This document shows, piece after piece, positions 57,372-64,000 of a DNA stretch of 64,000 nt. A program made the position numbers and the translations under genes. The stretch's first letter is position 1, and every line of letters begins with the position of its first letter. The notes under the pieces were generated by a model. The model did no database searches, was not told the origin of the DNA, and worked only from the letters and a program-made list of their open reading frames with translations. The stretch comes from Lunularia cruciata. Its lineage: Eukaryota; Streptophyta; Marchantiopsida; Lunulariales; Lunulariaceae. Location of the stretch: assembly GCA_948567375.1 (NCBI GenBank), contig OX419756.1, positions 31,634,333-31,698,332 of the forward strand. The letters are read 5' to 3'.

Positions 57372-60300
57372 CAAATCCATTTGAAAACCTTGTACATTAG
57401 TGTAATTTACGAACCATCATACTCGATGCGGATATCAATACCGTCTGTCTGCGTCACTACCACTATCTGTCCTTACTCGGAGCAAGCTGCTCCACTCCTC
57501 CATGGGCAACATTGTTTACCCAGATACAGTGTAAATCTACAATAGGGAGAGCTGCCAATAGTTCGGAAGGCATCGGTACAGTAGAGGTTGTCTTCAAGCC
57601 AGCTCTTTTGTGTAAGGTCTGATGTAGAAGCAGCAGTAGCTACCGCAAGTTTGAAGCTCATCGAGAAAATCTATCCACGTTTTCACTCGATTCGTTTCCC
57701 AGGCTTCCAATTTCAAGCTTAGATTGACAAATTTTCTGCTCTTATACACAAATATGATAAATTGATATTTGTGAACCTTCGCGTGTTCCCATTTGTACCG
57801 AAATTCATTTCAGGATCTCTCTTTCGAGACCCCACACAGAACTTAACATGGTTCCATTCTCAAGAGCGTAAAACATCAAGAACCACTACATAACAAACTG
57901 ATATAAAGGGCGTCCGAGAGAAAAGAGTTTGACATTATTTTTAGAGGTGGTACTATGGGTTGACGATTTTCTCAATTCGTACACAAGTTGCTGCATTTGA
58001 ACTCCATCGTGGCTCATACAAGACTGACAACATCTTAAAGGCATGCAGATGCATCTTTCCTTTGCACGGCCACTGAATTACATTTTCGGGCACCAACCTC
58101 ATCCATTTCATGCGTTTTTCTCCTCTCTAAGACCAACTCTAAGCCTTGATCTTGTATATGTCAGCTACCTTTACCTTAAAATAGTATGAGATCTGGACAA
58201 CCCTGGTACAGTGATCCGCCTGGTGAAAGAGAACTCCCGATCTGCTGAAATTGGAGATCTCCAGGAGGAGGAAGTTATGGACAAGTAAGCTATTAAATTA
58301 CACTGTCAGAATCGATCAACTATATTGCCAGAGAGAGTAAAGTTTCGGTGTGCACTTTGTGTTCATTGTCAGCATCAATCTATGAAGTCTATGTCCGAAC
58401 TCACTTTCCAAGAACATAATTTCGGGCCCTTGAACGGGGCACCCGGTTGGAGGTATTTCCGGACTTCTCCTGCAACTCGCAAGTTGCAAGACGGATGTCA
58501 TAGGGATAGTACCGGTCTATGTCTGTAGTTGGTGTCCAACCCTCTTTCCACTGGCGATGAGCACAATGCTTTGAAACCACAACATTTCTACCTCCGTCTC
58601 TCCCTCGTCATCTCCTAGCTAATGTACTACCTCGTCTTCAAGAATACCGTTATTTGTCTAGCATGTCTTGACTCGTTCCTTGCCTGTGAATTTACCATGA
58701 GGATGATAGGAGGGTTCTCGAACAAAAACTTCGATAATGCGTCCATGGACAAGATGTGCGAGCTTGAGGTGACTGTCCTTGCTGCACTTCTTTTCCTTGT
58801 GATGCATCTGTCTTTGGAACAAAGTTGTGTTGGGAATATTAGGCACAGAGAAGCGAAGTTTCAATCCGTTTGAACTAAAAGTTGTATAAGGGAGTACGGG
58901 GAAGAACTTTAAAGCTAGCCTAGTGGTACTCCGTTGAGCTCACGGGCTACTCTACTCCACGGAGGAAGGAGAGCACCGACAGGTTATCTGAATCTGACAA
59001 TGCCCGCTTGATTGAGCAGGAGTGGTGTCACTATGCATTGTTGGTTGGTTGCTTGGTTGCTTGGGGCGGACAAAAGTTTCAGGCAGTCTCTCGTCGTACA
59101 AATCTGCCTGATGCGCAAAACACTAGCTAAACGGGTCTCCCTGTGCAATTGTCTTCTTCTTCTTCCTTTCCAACTACCCGAAATGAGCGAGATACACATG
59201 CTCAGTTCTGTCATAAGATTGGAGCAAAGGGGAACACTACATTTCTCTACGTTATTTACAGCTGCAGTCATTAGGCAATTCTGAAGAAGTGGATTCACAA
59301 TATTCAGTAGCACCATCCTAGCTATAACTGAGCCGTTCTTCTTTCGCGGGTGAAAGAAGAACACTCAATGATGGATGAACGCGGAGTCCAAGGAAGCCGA
59401 TAATTAAAAGCATGGAGGAATAATACAATTACAGCAGCAGATTTCATGGCACGGACATGGAAATGTGGAGAAGGCATCACGAGGTACAATTTGTATCCTC
59501 CGGATATATGCTAAGGAAGCGTAAGTCCAAAATGGATGGCATTGCACCTTTCGGGCTCTAGCGTACGACAGGTACTCGACCAGAAGCATACAACGAGAGT
59601 AAACCGATGGGAAAAGCACCAGATACAACTTCGTCCTTCAAGTGTGTCACTAAATTAAATGTAGCCGGATTTGTCCGGTTCGCGGAATCCGTGCTTTTGG
59701 CGGAAGGCACGCAGAAAGAGATCGCTCTCACATGGAAGAACATGCACTTCTCGGACAGGTGTTGAAAGGAGCCGGAACAATCCTCGCAAGATTGAACGCC
59801 ACAGGATGACAAGAGATGTGTGTAGAGTCTGTACACAAAGGACATGGGCTCGCACGAAAGTACCCTACCAATTTTGAAGCAGGTGTAGGACAGATGTACA
59901 GAATAAATTTGTCTGAATTTCACGGGATCCCCCGGGTACGTAATAATACGCAACTGCCGAAAACGAGGTTTTCAATTTGGACCACTTGAGCCAACGAGTA
60001 CGGGTTCTGTCCTATTCAAACTCTTCTACTCTGGACCAGTTGAAATCTATGTAGCTATCTAACCTCAAAAGTCTGAAAAATTGATTTGCTTAAGGATTGG
60101 TTACACTTCTGATATGGAATATGCAGAAGTTTCCATCCTAAATTAGATACCACTTACCACACCTAATCTAACCAGCGAAGCGTGAAGTTTAATCTAGAGT
60201 ATATTTTTTGCGGATCTCAGCCGGCTAGCTGCATCATGACTGCCGGAATTCATCAAATGCTCAGATTCTCAATCAAAGGGGCAACCACATATAAACCTGT

Positions 60301-62445
60301 CTTAAAGGAGACGAATATATCGCAGCTGTGCACTTACTGAGCTTGTGACTAAACAAATGTTATTGAGGATAAAATCCCATTTCTCTCGCCAGGCTCACGC
60401 TTGCGCATCCAGAAAATCCCAGGGGGTGAGTACCTTGAAAGGTTTGGGATGTTCGGTCACGAAAGAAGACGCCAAATGTGCATGCATCCTTGGCATTGTT
60501 CGCTTAAGCAGCATATTACACTGGAATTGTTCGTTTACAATAATCAGCTTCATCAGCCCTATATTCTTCTGTGTTGTATTCCATCTGTTTTCTTGTCTTT
60601 GGCATGGAGCTCCAGGACTCGTAGATTGGAGTAAAAAGATCAAATTAAATAATTTTTATGGACGGATGCTTGTCCTATTGGCACAATGTACAGTTCTGGT
60701 TGGGAGATGGAATTCGAGAAGTAATAAGCATTGGTGAGTGGAGTTGTCTCTCAGCTCCATATGGTTCTCACTTAGGTCTCCAAGACTCCAGAACTTGTGT
60801 CTAGATCTGGTTTGAGACAAGAGTTTACAAGACTCAGCCCGGGAAAGTCAAGCTATCCAGCCAAACAGAAAAACCCCAGGAATAGTTGGCGGCCAAAGTT
60901 GTCGTCGAATTATGAGGCAAGTATGTATACAATGTCATGTGGGAATACTCAGGAACATGTTTGGGTGTTAAATCTAAGATATCTCAGGCCGGATGGCATG
61001 CTTTGACAAACACTTGAAGGTTGCTCCATCAAACCAGATCATGGGGCGAGAATTAATGAAATTTATCTAATATATCTTGCGTCACTGCCCGGTAAGACCC
61101 TGGTTCCTTCAACAGCAATCCTTCTGGCAATCCTCCATCCACGCGCATACCCCCCATCGAATTGGACTTTTTGTCGATTCGCTTCGGTCCCGTATGCATG
61201 ATCTTCGTTACCGTCCGGATCCACGCACCCGAATCCACAAAGTCTTGGCTGATAAAAAACAGACCGTCCGCATATCGGTCAGGCTCATGAAAGATGCAGG
61301 AAATGTAACTCTTTAGCTACATTCGGCGAGCTATTCCGAACATGTCAATAGCTGGAGATCATCTTAAAGTTCCACTTACTTAATAAAGACCATGCACTAA
61401 AAGTTTGCTGAGCCCACCAGCTTGTAATAAGGCTAGTGCTAGCATTGTAGCGTTTAAAAAGCTTCACTTCTTTCAGATCTTACGTTATCCCAAATGTATT
61501 CTGGAAGTCCAATCATTCAGGAAAGGGGAACTGCTTTTGGCCCGAAATTTACTACTGTCCCCAAACTACAGAGATTACAGCCCCTCTCTTTCCGTTTGTA
61601 CTGCAAATGTACAATCCGACAGCAAATCAGCCCAAGAATTCGAGGTTAATTGGATGCTATGACCGCTCCTGCTCCATTGGACCACATCTTCCTGCTCTCG
61701 TTGACGTGTTTTTATTCTCTAAATTAAATTTATCAACGAAACTCATGTTGCACTCTCATATGAACGTCGAGTTGACAGCAAGCCGTCCACAAACTCCTGG
61801 CATTTGGTTCTCTAGGCCTTGATGGTAACATCTCCTGCAGTAATGCTAAAGCCGCGTAAAAGCAAGCCGTCAGAATGCTCGAGGTGCCATGGAAACCACA
61901 TAATCCCAGAATATACAGATACAAAGAACACCTTTGTGGACTGACTTGACATTGAAGTCGTTCTCGCCTGGACAAGCACACACTGCATCAATGTCCGATG
62001 ACCTTGCATGCTGAGCTTTTCGTGGGGAGTGGTCTGAGTTGCACTCGTCGAATGGGGAGCACTGTTACAATGAGCCTTTATCTGTATGGAGATTCAGTTG
62101 ATTTACAATTCCTCAACCGCGTGCTTCGAATTCTCAAAGGTCTCCGACAAATTCATCTTCCCATCTCTCTCATCCCCTTTCCCATTCTTCAACCCGGGGT
62201 CCGAATAACAGGACTTGCTTGGCAGATTCATCTCTCCTCGTTGGTTTGACGTAGACATTCATGTCTTTGAATAAAAAATCAACAAAGATGAGATGAGAAG
62301 TATTCTTCACTATGCGTTCATGTCGTCTCCGCGTTTGCAAAGTCGAGTGATCATGACAGAAATGCTAGACATAATCATGACAGCACTCATTGTAGTAGAT
62401 TGGAGTCAGAGCTTCAGGTCCATCAATAATACGCTGTGGTAAAAC
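57372..62445. other. Stretch without an assignable gene
   Basis: The DUF247 3' UTR should lie in the first few hundred bases. The remaining frames (up to 131 codons, for example 58,984-59,364 minus, 59,558-59,953 minus and 60,345-60,737 plus) overlap on opposite strands and show no recognisable motif. Confidence 0.4.
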
Positions 62446-62598
62446 ATACTTGGCATCAAAGACGGTAAGGATTAAGAGTAATAGCCAGTCAAATCAGGCC
62501 ACTTGATGGTTGAGTAGTATGATATACTTGGTATCAAAGATGGAAAAGGATCAATAGAAATAGCCAGTCAAATCAGGCGCTTGTCCACTTAATGGTCA
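62446..62598. repeat. Imperfect tandem duplication of about 78 bp beside the Copia LTR
   Basis: 62,446-62,511 and 62,524-62,598 share atacttgg-atcaaaga-gg and a tagccagtcaaatcagg block, with small indels. It ends about 20 bp before the Copia LTR. Confidence 0.75.
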
Positions 62599-62616
62599 TT
62601 AGCTACTAATTGAGTG

Positions 62617-63021
62617 TGTGATGAAACCATTCTATTATTTGTGTACTTAAACACACATAATATACGTAAACAAACATAAGGTGCTAGTGCTTTCTCTTAC
62701 TTTCTCGATCCTTCTTTTGCCTTCTCATTTACTGTTAAAGTCATCTTTTGTTTAATTTCGCATGAATTGTCAATAGCAAAGGATCAAAAATTCATTAAAT
62801 AGTTTCCTCCATAAGTCTTGCATAGTCATAGGAGATTTATCTCTTAGCTCAACACCAAGTGTGACGACACAAGAAGAATACTCAATAAGAATACAAGAAG
62901 GTGCAGTTGCAGGAGTAACAAAAAGAAGATCATACTGAATACATTTTGTAGAGATAAAAATAAATACTTGGGATGAAACAACACAAAGTAAAAAGAAATG
63001 AGGTTAACACTATGTATCACA
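62617..63021 (-). repeat. 3' LTR of a Ty1/Copia element
   Basis: On the plus strand it starts TGTGATG and ends ATCACA, giving matching inverted TG..CA ends and a 405-bp LTR. A polypurine tract and the Copia RNase H end lie on the expected side, so it is the 3' LTR of a minus-strand element. Confidence 0.75.
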
Positions 63022-63030
63022 TCCTCTCAA
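63022..63030 (-). other. Copia polypurine tract
   Basis: TTGAGAGGA on the minus strand abuts the LTR start TGTGAT. Confidence 0.65.
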
Positions 63031-64000
63031 AGTCATTAAGACATTGGCATTTCGCAAACACAAAGTCTTTCGAAAATTTCTACTAACTTTTCTCCAGATA
63101 AGGACCTAGTGAAAATATTAACCAATTGATTCTCAAGACATACTCAAGTTGTAGATAACTCCATATTTAGGGAGGTATGTACAACTTTTCACGAATGAAG
63201 TGCACTTGCACCTCAATATATTTGGGACTTGCATGATGAATTCGAACTATATGCAAGAGCAATTGTATCCATGTTAATTTGAAAGATAAATATAGCTTCA
63301 TACGTATCTCTCCATCTTACAACCTACAACATGATAAAATAGCTTCTCAAACTGCATTACGTGGTCAATGAAATTCGACCTTTATAAAAGAGAGCAAAGG
63401 CACAAGATAATTCTTGCTTTGCAAAGTCATGTCATTTGACAAGAAGACACAAAATATGATTTTGACTTCTTATCCATATGATCTGTAGCTCCATCAGCAT
63501 CTATAAAACCTATTAGATTCTTAAGAGTATTTCAGAAAATTTTCAAACGATGATACTCTTGAGATATTGAGGACTATCTTAGCCGCTTTCAAATATAGTG
63601 CTCTTAGATTTTCCGTATGTTGACTGAGTTTACTAACAGCAGATACAATGTATTATCAAAGAGAGAAGCTTCATAATAATCCTTCTTTAATGTGGTTTAT
63701 CCAATGTTTCATCTACTTTATCTATGTATGTATTTAGTACAAGGACTAACATACTTGTACCAAATTCAGGTGTTATGGTATTTTAATGCTTGAATTATAA
63801 ATTCAATGAAAAAATTTGAAGATACTTTTACCTACTACTCCATGTTATACTTCATGAGTGTATCTCAAATGAACATCATTTTTGCAAGATAAAAATAATC
63901 TTCATTTCAATTAACTATATATCAAGGAATAAAGTGAGTGATTTTGAATTTTTCATATCAACTTTAGAGTCAAGTTGAGATTTAATCCTCAATATACTTC
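63022..64000 (-). pseudogene. Ty1/Copia RNase H remnant, cut by the window end
   Basis: Minus-strand pieces in two or three frames match the Copia RNase H order. LKAAKIVL (about 63,560-63,600) comes first, then LIGFIDADGATD (63,481-63,520), KKSKSYFVS, EVQVHFIREKLY (about 63,181-63,221) and finally a NQLVDIF-like stretch near 63,106-63,136. Multiple stops and frameshifts show it is dead. The rest of the element lies beyond the window. Confidence 0.8.

Noticed and set aside
58984-59953. Minus-strand frames of 126 and 131 codons
   Set aside because: They overlap plus-strand frames of similar quality and have no recognisable domain; chance length is plausible in this composition.

Overview
The window is nuclear DNA of a land plant. 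Two genes can be named from protein sequence: an uninterrupted eIF3 subunit L gene (45,235-46,938, +) and a DUF247 (UPF0481) membrane-protein gene (about 54,663-57,371, +), a family known from land plants. The plant LTR retrotransposons, with initiator-tRNA-Met primer sites and a chromodomain integrase, and the GT..AG-like splice signals agree with this. Long intronless reading frames beside methylated-looking, CpG-poor retrotransposon DNA would suit a moss or other bryophyte, but that placement is a guess.

Layout. Positions 1-13.5 kb are of ordinary composition. They hold a minus-strand unknown gene with an acidic, Trp-containing C-terminus (5,006-5,764 plus likely upstream exons) and a second minus-strand unknown gene with Cys-rich segments (about 10,767-12,431, probably two exons). 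There is also an exact 104-bp tandem duplication and a 27-bp imperfect hairpin at 13.52 kb. From about 13.6 to 44.5 kb the DNA is AT-rich and almost free of CpG, with only transposon-related coding remnants. These are two copies of an unrecognised ORF family with a coiled-coil tail (17.7-19.05 and 26.9-29.15 kb), a head-to-tail array of two decayed Ty3/Gypsy chromoviruses (29,270-39,717), and fragments of another basic, coiled-coil ORF (42.1-43.1 kb). From 44.8 to 62.4 kb composition is genic again, with eIF3l, DUF247 and long stretches without a recognisable gene. The right edge (62,617-64,000) is the 3' end of a decayed Ty1/Copia element on the minus strand, cut by the window.

The most informative structure is the chromovirus array. 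Four LTRs (A 29,270; B 33,835; C 35,079; D 39,352) are arranged as A-internal1-B-internal2-D, with B apparently serving both units. LTR C is a solo LTR inside internal2. It has a perfect 5-bp target duplication (atatc), and the matching uninterrupted site survives in internal1. The two units therefore record amplification, LTR-LTR recombination, a later nested insertion with loss of its body, and heavy transition decay. No operon-like or pathway grouping of genes is visible; the protein-coding genes look functionally unrelated. No previously unknown multi-gene system could be supported.
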